A stretch of 20,194 bases of DNA from Sulfurimonas sp. Lineage in GTDB: Bacteria; Campylobacterota; Campylobacteria; Campylobacterales; Sulfurimonadaceae. The stretch lies in the NCBI RefSeq assembly GCF_023229105.1, contig NZ_JALNZY010000035.1, positions 1 to 20,194 on the forward strand, in the 5' to 3' direction. A program made the position numbers and the translations under genes. The notes under the pieces were generated by a model, which saw only the letters and a list, made by a program, of their open reading frames with translations, was not told the DNA's origin and did no database searches. Numbering within the stretch: the first letter of the stretch is position 1; every line of letters starts with the position of its first letter. This document shows, in pieces, positions 14,023 through 20,194 of the stretch.

Positions 14023-14775
14023 TTAAAAGCTAAAGACAAAAGATGTATTTTGTGTAAGATCATACTTGCGAACGCCAACGGGAGGTTTGCTGTCTGTATC
14101 GTAAGAGAGAGCAAACTTTAAAAAAAGATTTTTGTAAATACCCAGCTTTAATTCTACCTCATGGGATTGAACATTGTCGCTAAAATCGTTGACTTTTGGT
14201 TGATAGTAAAGGGTATATGCGATGGATGCGCTTTTGTTAAAATTAATAGAGTAGGCAAAGTATGCATTTGCTCTTATGTTCTGCTCTGATGGATTTAAAA
14301 GCGGATTGTTATAAACAATATCCTCGTAAAAAGCGCCAAGACCAAGAAAGCCTCTTGAGTTTTGCCATATACCGTGCAGTTTAAATCTAGCACCGATACC
14401 GCCGAGTGCTCTGCTTTTAATCTCTTTAAACTCATCATTTTGTAGTTGTAAAAAGAGCTCGCCCCTGATGGTCTCTTTTGTTATAGCGCGAATGTATCTT
14501 GCATGCGAGAAGAGTTTATTTGTATTTTCCTCTTTGTTTGCTTTGCCGTATGCGCCGGATACTTCTACCCATGCAACGTAACTCTCGTTGCTGTCATACG
14601 TTGTTCTTGCAGAGGCTTTGTAGTCGTCTGTATCGCTGTTTCCTCTTTTTGTCTCTAAAGCTGCTTCGATAGTGCTTGAGAGACCGGGTTTATCACCAAT
14701 CTCAACTGGAGCGATTGTGACTAGAGCAAAAACATATTGCGTTGTTATAAGAGTGATTAGTAGTAAAAATTTCAT
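14023..14775 (-). CDS. DUF481-type outer-membrane beta-barrel protein
   Basis: An exported protein of 250 residues. Residues 1-17 (MKFLLLITLITTQYVFA) are a Sec signal peptide. The mature part is a series of amphipathic beta strands with alternating aromatic residues, such as ARTTYDSNESYVAWVEVSG, and it ends in a terminal Phe (NTSFVFSF), the usual outer-membrane barrel signal. The overall pattern matches DUF481 proteins, whose role is unknown. It lies 17 bases after the DUF309 gene on the same strand, with no strong ribosome binding site of its own, so translation may depend on the upstream gene. A porin-like or structural role is possible; no ligand motif is visible. Confidence 0.78.
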   Translation of the reverse strand: MKFLLLITLITTQYVFALVTIAPVEIGDKPGLSSTIEAALETKRGNSDTDDYKASARTTYDSNESYVAWVEVSGAYGKANKEENTNKLFSHARYIRAITKETIRGELFLQLQNDEFKEIKSRALGGIGARFKLHGIWQNSRGFLGLGAFYEDIVYNNPLLNPSEQNIRANAYFAYSINFNKSASIAYTLYYQPKVNDFSDNVQSHEVELKLGIYKNLFLKFALSYDTDSKPPVGVRKYDLTQNTSFVFSF

Positions 14776-14792
14776 AACGCAAAGTTTACCGA

Positions 14793-15116
14793 CTACTTTA
14801 TAAAACTCTTCTTGATTATCTCAATTTCATCCCTAAGTAGGCGATATTTTTCTGCATGTGGGGAGTTTATGCACTCGGTTAAATCTTTATATTTTAGGTA
14901 GTTAATCCAAACTTTTTTCGACTGCTCTGTCTTGCCTTTTTTATAAAGTTCAAAACAGACGCAAGCATTTATAAACCCTTTTATGAGCTTAACTTCATCT
15001 GACTTTTCAAATCTTCTAGCAAACCAGAGAAGCTCTAAATCTTCATGCGCATCGTAAAAATTTCCGTTGCGGAGGTTTTGTATAGAGCACTCTAGCTGTT
15101 TTTCATGTTCACTCAT
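14793..15116 (-). CDS. DUF309 family protein
   Basis: A small helical cytosolic protein of 107 residues with the DUF309 signature NFYDAHEDLELLW (19-31), in which the His, Glu and Trp are the conserved positions, and a second helical part with KLIKGFINACVCFELYKKGK. Family members are uncharacterised; the conserved His/Glu suggests metal or ligand binding, but that is not shown. Its ATG lies inside the end of the rhodanese-like gene (8-base overlap, ATGAGTGA), so the two are translationally coupled. Its place in the run of metal-uptake genes is the only functional hint. Confidence 0.83.
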   Translation of the reverse strand: MSEHEKQLECSIQNLRNGNFYDAHEDLELLWFARRFEKSDEVKLIKGFINACVCFELYKKGKTEQSKKVWINYLKYKDLTECINSPHAEKYRLLRDEIEIIKKSFIK

Positions 15117-15432
15117 CAGGAATCATCATATTTATCCGCCAATATCCTCTGCCGCCGCGAAGTGAGATACAGTGATATTTTGGAAACTTTTTTTTATACT
15201 CTTGAAGCCTGTTTAGTGTTGCTTTTCCGCTGTCGCAGTAAAATACAAAGACACTTCCCTCAGGCTCTTTATTTAACTCAAAAGGGTTATAAATTACCGT
15301 GTCTGCTTTTTCAATAGAAGCAAGAATGGTATCTATAAGCAGCACCTTTATGCCCTTTGCCTCAAGCTCTTTTTTGTTTTGTAAAAACTCTTTTTGCGTC
15401 CACTCGTTTGGAAATTTCATATCAGTTCCCAT
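15109..15432 (-). CDS. Rhodanese-like single-domain protein
   Basis: A 107-residue cytosolic protein resembling a single rhodanese/sulfurtransferase domain. The segment GSVFVFYCDSGKATLNRLQE (59-78) has a Cys67 at the active-site loop position, followed by a Ser/Gly/Lys loop and a helix. Upstream, VIYNPFEL takes the place of the usual IDVRxxxE. The loop is not the classical CxxGxR, so catalytic activity is uncertain. Two starts are possible: ATG 15432, which overlaps the permease gene by 11 bases, and ATG 15420, one base after the permease stop; neither has a strong ribosome binding site at ideal spacing. It is followed by an overlapping DUF309 gene. Sulfur transfer or a binding role in the metal-uptake cluster is conjecture. 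Confidence 0.68.
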   Translation of the reverse strand: MGTDMKFPNEWTQKEFLQNKKELEAKGIKVLLIDTILASIEKADTVIYNPFELNKEPEGSVFVFYCDSGKATLNRLQEYKKKFPKYHCISLRGGRGYWRINMMIPDE

Positions 15433-16171
15433 GTGCCTTTTTTGATGTTGCTAAAACAGCAGTTGCAGTTAAAAATGCGCCTAAAAAGACGATACTGTAG
15501 CCCGTTGGCAAGTCATAAAAGTATGATAGTATAATCGCACTTATACTAAAAAACCATCCAAAAAAGAAACTTCCAAGCAAAGGTTTTTTAAAGTTTAACG
15601 ACAGAGCTACAAAAGGAGGTGCAATAAGTAGCACGAAAACTACAAAAACACCTGCAAGTGAAACGGATGAGGTAACGGTAATGGCAAGGAGCGAGAAGAA
15701 GAGAAGCTCCTTGATGAAACCGCTTAGTTTTGGGTAGACATAAAAGAGCGCAAGTGCTATAAAAGCGTAGATAACCCCGCTTTTTGCAACTTCAATCGGA
15801 GGCGTGAAGAGTATATCACTAGCAAGTAGTGACTTGAAGTGTTCCATCCCCTCAGCCGAGTGCGAAAGTACCATCATAATCCCGCTCGCACCTAAAACAT
15901 ATAAAATACCGATGAAGGCTTCTAGATGCAACTTTCTCGTTGATGCAAAGGCTATAAGAAATGCGCTAAATAAGGCAAAACTAAGAGTTAAAAGATAGAA
16001 ATGCTCTTCATGAAAATAACCAAGGCTCATAGAGGATCCAAGAGCCGCAAACTGCGCAATTGCAAGGTCTGTAAAGATGATACCCCGCTTTAGTATCTCC
16101 ATCCCAAAGTAGGAGTGCAACATCACAAGTATAATGACTAGAGCTATGGGAACAAGTAGAATATCTATCAT
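15422..16171 (-). CDS. Metal ABC transporter permease (ZnuB/MntB type, ABC-3 family)
   Basis: An inner-membrane permease for Zn or Mn uptake. The 249 residues form about eight hydrophobic helices. Family features include RGIIFTDLAIAQFAALGSSM (29-48), the conserved cytoplasmic/early-helix segment of ABC-3 permeases, and SVSLAGVFVVFVLLIAPPFV (169-188), the region that meets the ATPase. The start overlaps the stop of the binding-protein gene in the tight ATGA form, so the two products should be made together. The ATPase gene that normally sits beside such pairs is not present here, so the ATP-hydrolysing subunit must be encoded elsewhere or shared. Zn is favoured over Mn because of the neighbouring His-rich proteins, but that is inference. 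Confidence 0.9.
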   Translation of the reverse strand: MIDILLVPIALVIILVMLHSYFGMEILKRGIIFTDLAIAQFAALGSSMSLGYFHEEHFYLLTLSFALFSAFLIAFASTRKLHLEAFIGILYVLGASGIMMVLSHSAEGMEHFKSLLASDILFTPPIEVAKSGVIYAFIALALFYVYPKLSGFIKELLFFSLLAITVTSSVSLAGVFVVFVLLIAPPFVALSLNFKKPLLGSFFFGWFFSISAIILSYFYDLPTGYSIVFLGAFLTATAVLATSKKAHGN

Positions 16172-17046
16172 TTTATAGCGCTTGTCAAGTAGTCAAATAG
16201 TGAAGCTAGGTTGTCAATATTTTCTAGAGATTCTATGTCATGAGGCATCAAAACTACCTTTATTCCTGTTTTTTGGCTTATAAAATCGGCTGTTTTTGTT
16301 GAGTGGTAAACATCATGGAGTATGCAGCAAGGCTGTTCTTTTTGTATAAGCTCAATTGTCTTAATTGTGTGTCTTGATGATGGAGGAATTCCGGGTAGAG
16401 GCTCGATTGTTCCTATGTTTGAGAGTCCATATGCCTTGTTAAAATAAGCTAGATTATCATGAAACTGAATAACCTTCAAACCCTTTTTGTCGCTCATTTT
16501 CTGGCTCCAAAGCACCATTTTTTCTTTCCATATTTTAGAAAAATCAGCGTAATTTTTCTCATAGATAGCTCTGTCTGGTGTATCTATAGAGATAAGAAAC
16601 TCCTTTATAACATTAGCTAAAATAAGAATGTTCTCAGGATTAAGATGAAAGTGCGGATTTCCGTCTGGGTGGATGTCGCCGTCTTTTCTATCCACTTCGC
16701 TAGGCTTGTTTATAAGCTCTATATGGTGCGAAAGGTTTAAAAAAGTCGGAGTGTTTGGCGAAGTTTTTGGATTTCCTGCACGGTTTATAAGGGGAGGAAG
16801 CCAGCCTATCTCAAGTTGAGCTCCATTCATAATAAGCGCATCAGCATTTCTCACTTTTGCAATAAGTGAAGGGCGTGGGATAATAAAGTGCGGATCCCAG
16901 TTTCCTTTTGCCAAAACAGTTGTTGTTATGTGTTCGCCTCCTACTGTTTTTGTTAGCGCACCTATATAAGGGTAGCTTACCGCAATATTTAGATGAGCTA
17001 AGAGCGTTAAGGGTAAGAGAATCAACAGTGTTAATAATTTTTTCAA
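16168..17046 (-). CDS. Metal ABC transporter substrate-binding protein (ZnuA type)
   Basis: A periplasmic cluster A-I (ZnuA/TroA/PsaA) binding protein. I place the start at the TTG at 17046 because GGAG lies 5 bases upstream and the product then begins with a clean signal peptide (KKLLTLLILLPLTLLAHLN). A TTG further upstream (17076) would put 10 extra residues in front of the signal. The mature protein of about 270 residues shows the expected metal ligands: His in NWDPHFIIPRPS (His53), His in NPHFHLNP (His134), His in QFHDNLAYF (His196), and an acidic residue in MPHDIESL. A loop DRKDGDIHPDGNPHFH holds further His and Asp, like the flexible His-rich loop of ZnuA. It overlaps the permease gene by 4 bases. 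Zn is likely and Mn possible. Confidence 0.87.
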   Translation of the reverse strand: MKKLLTLLILLPLTLLAHLNIAVSYPYIGALTKTVGGEHITTTVLAKGNWDPHFIIPRPSLIAKVRNADALIMNGAQLEIGWLPPLINRAGNPKTSPNTPTFLNLSHHIELINKPSEVDRKDGDIHPDGNPHFHLNPENILILANVIKEFLISIDTPDRAIYEKNYADFSKIWKEKMVLWSQKMSDKKGLKVIQFHDNLAYFNKAYGLSNIGTIEPLPGIPPSSRHTIKTIELIQKEQPCCILHDVYHSTKTADFISQKTGIKVVLMPHDIESLENIDNLASLFDYLTSAIK

Positions 17047-17059
17047 ATCTACTCCAATC

Positions 17060-17103
17060 TGCCTCAAGAGAGGCAATATTTGGCATCTTGAAATATAAGA
17101 TGC
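17060..17103 (-). promoter_or_regulatory. Two tandem stem-loops between the porin and the binding-protein gene
   Basis: Read on the minus strand, GCATCTT...AAGATGC (17103-17083, 7 bp, 7-base loop) is followed by TGCCTC-TCTT-GAGGCA (17075-17060, 6 bp, 4-base loop). The second ends 4 bases before the GGAG ribosome binding site of the ZnuA-type gene. Neither is followed by a T-run, so RNA processing, mRNA stability or translational control is more likely than termination. Confidence 0.5.
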
Positions 17104-17131
17104 TTTGTAATTTTCAAATGGGTATCAAAAA

Positions 17132-18400
17132 TCAAAATGAGTGTGCCGCATGTGCACCTATAGAGATATTTGCTTGGAAGATGATTGTATCAATCTTCTC
17201 TCTTTGTCCATTTTCGTTAAACATAGAGTTATCACGGCTGTACTGAACTCTAAATCTTGCAAACTCGCTTGTATGATACTCTATCATCGCTGTGTATTTA
17301 TCAAGATTGCTAGGCTGTTCTACCGTTGCACCGTTTGTCTTTATGTCATTTCGTAAGATAGTATCGTATCTCACGCCCATTCTCCAGTTTTTATCGTGTG
17401 TGTAAATTAGTTGAGAATAGAGACCGTCTTGTTTTTTGAGTATCGCAGGGGAACCTATTACGTTTGCATCACTATCTAGGGCGTACTGTGTGCCATCAAG
17501 TTCTCTGGCTAAGTATTCTGTTTGGAGTTTGAGGGATTTGTAAGAATCAAGCGCATGTAAAACAACAAAATCGGCACCGTAGAGCTTTGCATCTCCGCTA
17601 AAAGCGTGCGGATTTTCTTCATCAGCGCTGTGGTTTATTCTTGATTCGCCCTGAGCATAAGAGAGCCCGCCTAAAAGAGTCGTATTGCCTATGTCATAAG
17701 ATGCTTTTACATATCCTACATAAAGAGTCGGACCATCTTTGCCCTCTGCTATAGGGTTTTCTACATCGCCGATAGTTTCGTTGCCGAACATCTGTTCATT
17801 TTCGCCTTGAAGCACTTCAAATCCTGCCATTAAATAAAACGGAGTCGGAGCAGTCCACTGTATCTGTGCACCATTTTCATTGATGCCGTGCATCCCTAAA
17901 AACGCTTCATATACCAAAGGCATATCTGCAAAATCCCAAGTATGGTGATGCTGTTCATTTAAGTATCCGAAGTTTGAGTTAAATTTTCCGCCTTTTATTC
18001 TTGTGCCGTATCCAAGAGCATTTGAGGTAAAGAAAAGTTCCTCTATCTCAACTCCGTTTTCTGAAAAGTGAAAGACACCGTCCATCGTAAAAAATGGATC
18101 TACTGAGCTAGAGAGTACCAACTCTGCATAGTTAAGGTTAAAACCGTTGTTTGCATTGTAGGTCGCATGATTGCTGTCTCCATGTGAATGTGAACCTAGT
18201 AAACCGTGGGCTACACCCGGAAGTTCCAGATGCCCCGCCTCATCGTCTTTTACGCTTCTGTCCACATAAGAAGCATCTAAAATCAAAGAGATATCGGGAA
18301 TAAATTTCGACTGATCAAAAGTTCTTTTTTCAACAGGAAGCACCTCTGCACCATAAACTAAAGCCGCACACAGCGTGCTTGATAATAATATTTTTTTCAT
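17132..18400 (-). CDS. His-rich outer-membrane porin, probably for metal (Zn) uptake
   Basis: A 422-residue exported beta-barrel protein. Residues 1-18 (MKKILLSSTLCAALVYGA) are a signal peptide. The mature sequence opens with FIPDISLILDASYVDRS, typical of phosphate-selective-porin-like barrels, and has many alternating strands such as YNANNGFNLNYAELVLSSSV. Two His clusters stand out: residues 57-78 (His57, 65, 71, 73, 78) and HHH at 151-153, with GAHAAHSF at the C-terminus ending in Phe. There is no plug domain or TonB box, so this is a porin and not a TonB-dependent receptor. Similar proteins are often annotated as zinc-regulated outer-membrane porins. It follows the small His/Cys protein by 58 bases and precedes the ZnuA-type gene by 85 bases. 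AGGA about 9 bases upstream sets the start. Confidence 0.82.
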   Translation of the reverse strand: MKKILLSSTLCAALVYGAEVLPVEKRTFDQSKFIPDISLILDASYVDRSVKDDEAGHLELPGVAHGLLGSHSHGDSNHATYNANNGFNLNYAELVLSSSVDPFFTMDGVFHFSENGVEIEELFFTSNALGYGTRIKGGKFNSNFGYLNEQHHHTWDFADMPLVYEAFLGMHGINENGAQIQWTAPTPFYLMAGFEVLQGENEQMFGNETIGDVENPIAEGKDGPTLYVGYVKASYDIGNTTLLGGLSYAQGESRINHSADEENPHAFSGDAKLYGADFVVLHALDSYKSLKLQTEYLARELDGTQYALDSDANVIGSPAILKKQDGLYSQLIYTHDKNWRMGVRYDTILRNDIKTNGATVEQPSNLDKYTAMIEYHTSEFARFRVQYSRDNSMFNENGQREKIDTIIFQANISIGAHAAHSF

Positions 18401-18458
18401 AATTTTTTATCCTAATAAATAATATATTTTTTGTTTTTGTAATAATTGTTTTTTGAGT

Positions 18459-18725
18459 TTAGGATAGTGCAGGCGGAGCGCGGTTTTGGTTTGAGCTTGT
18501 TTGTATGTGAAGATATGAAACAGGAGCGTTGTGAACAATTACTTCAAAATGAAAAAGCTCAACATCAGCAGTAAAATTGACTGCATCACCAGATACTAAG
18601 TTGCTGTTAATGGTACATATTAGACATGAAGAGCTGTCGTTGTGCTCAATATGCTCCACTTCATGTATAGCAGCAAAACTTGTAACAATAGCAAAGAGTA
18701 TTGAGAGCAGTACATTAAATTTCAT
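18459..18725 (-). CDS. Small exported His/CxxC protein with C-terminal RAPPALS
   Basis: An 88-residue protein with a signal peptide (residues 1-19), then a His/Glu stretch IHEVEHIEHND (His21, 25, 28) and a CLIC pair (Cys34, Cys37), which together look like a metal site, and an ending NRAPPALS. Small exported proteins with His residues, a CxxC and a Pro-rich end of this kind (compare DUF2946-like proteins) are often found beside outer-membrane metal-uptake genes; that comparison is from memory. It is the first gene of the metal cluster, so it may be a periplasmic metal chaperone or sensor. No Shine-Dalgarno sequence is visible before the ATG, and a -10-like TAAAAT sits only 7 bases upstream. 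Confidence 0.75.
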   Translation of the reverse strand: MKFNVLLSILFAIVTSFAAIHEVEHIEHNDSSSCLICTINSNLVSGDAVNFTADVELFHFEVIVHNAPVSYLHIQTSSNQNRAPPALS

Positions 18726-18732
18726 AGGCGCA

Positions 18733-18743
18733 ATTTTATCATA
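18733..18743 (-). promoter_or_regulatory. Candidate -10 box for the metal-uptake gene run
   Basis: On the minus strand the sequence TATGATAAAAT contains two overlapping hexamers, TATGAT and TAAAAT. They lie 12 and 7 bases before the ATG at 18725, so the transcript would have a leader of about 5 bases or none. This is the only good promoter candidate for the genes from 18725 down to 13161. No convincing Zur or Fur operator is seen beside it. Confidence 0.4.
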
Positions 18744-18799
18744 TTTTTAGAGCTACATGTAAAATAGATGATTATAGGGTATCTTAAGCTCATAGCGAC

Positions 18800-18810
18800 T
18801 ATGATATAAC
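18800..18810 (+). promoter_or_regulatory. Candidate -10 boxes for the lysine-rich small gene
   Basis: TATGATATAAC contains TATGAT (18800-18805) and TATAAC (18805-18810). Either would place the RNA start near 18812-18817 and leave a short leader with AAAGGA (18821-18826). Which one is used cannot be decided by eye. Confidence 0.4.
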
Positions 18811-18832
18811 ATATAAAATTAAAGGATTTAAG

Positions 18833-18979
18833 ATGATTGATAAGAGAAAAGTTCAAAAAATCGTAAAAAAAGAGTTAAAAGCGATGTTAAAAAAAGAGTT
18901 GAAGCAAGAAGTCAAAAAGAACATCAAAGACTTCACAAAGAAAGAAAAAGCACAAAAAAGCGCTAAGAAGAAAAAGTAG
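18833..18979 (+). CDS. 48-residue lysine-rich basic protein
   Basis: A small open frame from ATG 18833 with a strong AAAGGA ribosome binding site 6 bases upstream and a promoter-like TATGAT/TATAAC ahead. The product begins MIDKRKVQKIVKKELKAMLK and contains 20 Lys and 1 Arg in 48 residues, with regularly spaced Val, Ile and Leu that would make an amphipathic helix, and ends in KKKK. There is no signal peptide or membrane helix. A nucleic-acid- or ribosome-associated role would suit the charge, but nothing specific is recognised. The 3' end contains the left arm of a terminator hairpin for the opposing PEP synthase gene. Good initiation signals are the main reason to believe that it is real. 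Confidence 0.6.
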   Translation: MIDKRKVQKIVKKELKAMLKKELKQEVKKNIKDFTKKEKAQKSAKKKK

Positions 18980-18984
18980 CGCTT
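18954..18984 (-). terminator. Intrinsic terminator of the PEP synthase gene
   Basis: On the minus strand AAGCGCTA (18984-18977) pairs with TAGCGCTT (18965-18958) around an 11-base loop and runs directly into six Ts (18959-18954). It begins 15 bases past the PEP synthase stop. On the plus strand the same hairpin is followed after 10 bases by ATTTTTTAT, so it may also end the small gene's transcript. Confidence 0.7.
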
Positions 18985-18999
18985 AGTTGGGCGTATTTT

Positions 19000-20194
19000 T
19001 TATAAACGACTCTCCATATCACTAATAACTTGACGCATTTTAAGGAGTGAGTCTGGGTTAAGAGAGATGGAATCAATGCCATTTTGCACCAAAAACTCAG
19101 TAATTTCTGGATAATCAGAAGGTGCTTGCCCGCAGATGCCTATATATTTTCCTCTTGTTTTGCAAGCCTCTATTGCCATCTGTAGCATTCGCATAACTGC
19201 TTCGTCTCTCTCATCAAAGATGTGAGCGATTTTTTCACTCTCCCTGTCAACTCCAAGAGTAAGTTGTGTGAGGTCGTTTGAGCCGATGGAGTAGCCATCA
19301 AAGAGCTCTAAAAATTTGTCTGCCAAAATGACATTTGTAGGAATCTCACACATGGCATAAATCTCAAGTCCATTTTTGCCCTGCGTTAACCCTTTTTTGC
19401 TCATAATCTCTATGACTTTTTTCCCCTCTTGCGGCGTACGGACAAACGGAAGCATTATTTTAATGTTATCCAAACCCATATCGTCTCTTGCTCTCTTTAG
19501 TGCCGCACACTCCCACTCGAACGCTTCGCGGTAACTCTCGTCATAGTAGCGGCTAGCACCCCGAAAGCCTATCATAGGATTTTCTTCAACCGCTTCATAA
19601 ATAAAGCCGCCAAGCATATTGCGATATTCGTTGCTTTTAAAATCACTAGTTCTGATGATGACGGGTTTTGGATAAAAGGCTGCCGCAATCATTCCAATCC
19701 CTTCGCTTAATTTTTGTAAAAAGAACTCTTTTGTGTCACTGTAAGGAGCTATAAAGGAGCGGATTTTATCCTCATCTTTTACGCTTTTTCCTTTATGCAT
19801 ATCAACAAGCGCCATGGGGTGTGCTTTTATGGAGTTGTTCATGATAAATTCCATTCTAGCAAGCCCCACGCCGTCATTTGGCATCTTTGCAAAGTTAAAA
19901 GCCTCTGCCGGGTTGCCGATGTTGAGGAAGAGTTTGGTTTTAGTTGGTTTTAACTCTTTCATATTTATGGTTTCAACATTAAAGGGAAGCTCTCCCTCAT
20001 AAACATATCCCTCATCGCCCTGCGCACAGCTTACTGTAACTGCTTGTCCATCATGAAGCACCTTTGTGGCATCTGTGCATCCGACAATAGCAGGAACTCC
20101 TATCTCTCTAGCGACAATCGCTGCATGGCAGGTACGGCTTCCGCGGTTTGTTATAACGGCAGAAGCCTTTTTCATAATTGGTTCCCAGTCTGGA
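19000..20194 (-). CDS. ppsA: Phosphoenolpyruvate synthase, C-terminal part (5' end outside window)
   Basis: PEP synthase makes PEP, AMP and phosphate from pyruvate, ATP and water: the entry to gluconeogenesis for a cell that fixes carbon through pyruvate. The frame is open through the right edge (DWEPIMKKASAV), so the N-terminal ATP-grasp domain lies outside. The visible part starts at the swivelling phosphohistidine domain, TNRGSRTCHAAIVAREIGVP, with the phosphorylated His at 20127-20125. It continues into the PEP-binding TIM barrel: VIIRTSDFKSNEY, the IGFRGASRYYDE segment, EIPTNVILADKF, GSNDLTQLTLGVDRE and the catalytic Cys in ICGQAPSDYPE. Both spacing and content match PpsA, not pyruvate phosphate dikinase. 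The stop is followed by a terminator hairpin. Confidence 0.94.
   Translation of the reverse strand, partial: PDWEPIMKKASAVITNRGSRTCHAAIVAREIGVPAIVGCTDATKVLHDGQAVTVSCAQGDEGYVYEGELPFNVETINMKELKPTKTKLFLNIGNPAEAFNFAKMPNDGVGLARMEFIMNNSIKAHPMALVDMHKGKSVKDEDKIRSFIAPYSDTKEFFLQKLSEGIGMIAAAFYPKPVIIRTSDFKSNEYRNMLGGFIYEAVEENPMIGFRGASRYYDESYREAFEWECAALKRARDDMGLDNIKIMLPFVRTPQEGKKVIEIMSKKGLTQGKNGLEIYAMCEIPTNVILADKFLELFDGYSIGSNDLTQLTLGVDRESEKIAHIFDERDEAVMRMLQMAIEACKTRGKYIGICGQAPSDYPEITEFLVQNGIDSISLNPDSLLKMRQVISDMESRL

Noticed and set aside
13498..14121. Two open frames on the plus strand across the MscS and DUF481 genes
   Set aside because: Both are antisense to genes with clear family motifs, lack ribosome binding sites and have no recognisable product.
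16841..17246. Open frames on both strands overlapping the start of the ZnuA-type gene
   Set aside because: They conflict with the signal peptide and metal-binding motifs of the binding protein and the end of the porin; no initiation signals support them.
18801..18812. ATGATATAACAT resembling a Zur-type palindrome (ATGTTATAACAT)
   Set aside because: One mismatch breaks the symmetry, AT-rich matches are expected by chance here, and the site overlaps the promoter of the lysine-rich gene, not that of the zinc-type genes.
1..20194. Mobile elements, prophage genes, CRISPR arrays, toxin-antitoxin or defence systems
   Set aside because: I looked for transposase or integrase motifs, regular spaced repeats and defence-type domains in all gene products and found none; the content is core metabolism, motility and transport.

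Overview
This window reads as chromosomal DNA of a free-living Campylobacterota (epsilonproteobacterium), most like Sulfurimonas or a close relative. The grounds are AT-rich DNA with T-rich promoters whose only clear element is a TATAAT-type -10 box, a CetB/CetA-type energy-taxis pair, a fumarate reductase pair, PEP synthase, and several protein families typical of that group. The genus is inferred from protein style, not from a database match. I see no insertion sequence, prophage, CRISPR array or rRNA. Intergenic gaps are short and none exceeds 300 bases.

Layout. (1) Bases 1-3944, plus strand: the C-terminal part of the flagellar hook protein FlgE, then a tight group of purT (formate-dependent purine synthesis), a D-2-hydroxyacid dehydrogenase and a YqaA-family membrane protein. 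(2) 3980-7481, plus strand: overlapping flavoprotein and iron-sulfur genes of a fumarate reductase/succinate dehydrogenase-type enzyme, then a YajQ-family protein and an HTH/coiled-coil protein. (3) 7542-8204: tRNA-Ser(GGA) and a single-pass membrane protein of unknown role. (4) 8271-11814, minus strand: a B12-binding radical SAM protein, and a PAS protein plus chemoreceptor pair (CetB/CetA-like) in which the receptor ends in a CZB zinc-sensing domain. (5) 12047-13156, plus strand: an MFS transporter convergent with the next block. (6) 13161-18725, minus strand: a long co-directional run containing a small exported His/Cys protein, a His-rich outer-membrane porin, a zinc/manganese-type ABC binding protein and permease, a rhodanese-like protein, a DUF309 protein, a DUF481 outer-membrane protein and an MscS channel. 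The first four look like one metal-acquisition route across the envelope, but there is no ATPase gene. (7) 18833-18979, plus strand: a 48-residue lysine-rich protein. (8) 19000 to the right edge, minus strand: the C-terminal part of PEP synthase.

How they fit together. Fumarate reductase and PEP synthase suit an organism running a reductive TCA cycle and making sugars from pyruvate. FlgE and CetAB suit a motile cell that steers by its redox or energy state.

Points most worth a second look: the fumarate reductase flavoprotein has Gln where the flavin-linking His normally sits, and its iron-sulfur partner has an extra Cys in the third cluster motif. The chemoreceptor's CZB domain lacks its first zinc-ligand His. 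A 12-bp perfect hairpin covers the purT ribosome binding site. The YqaA gene has no ordinary start codon where its conserved N-terminus begins. The zinc-type ABC genes lack their ATPase and begin with a small His/CxxC exported protein.
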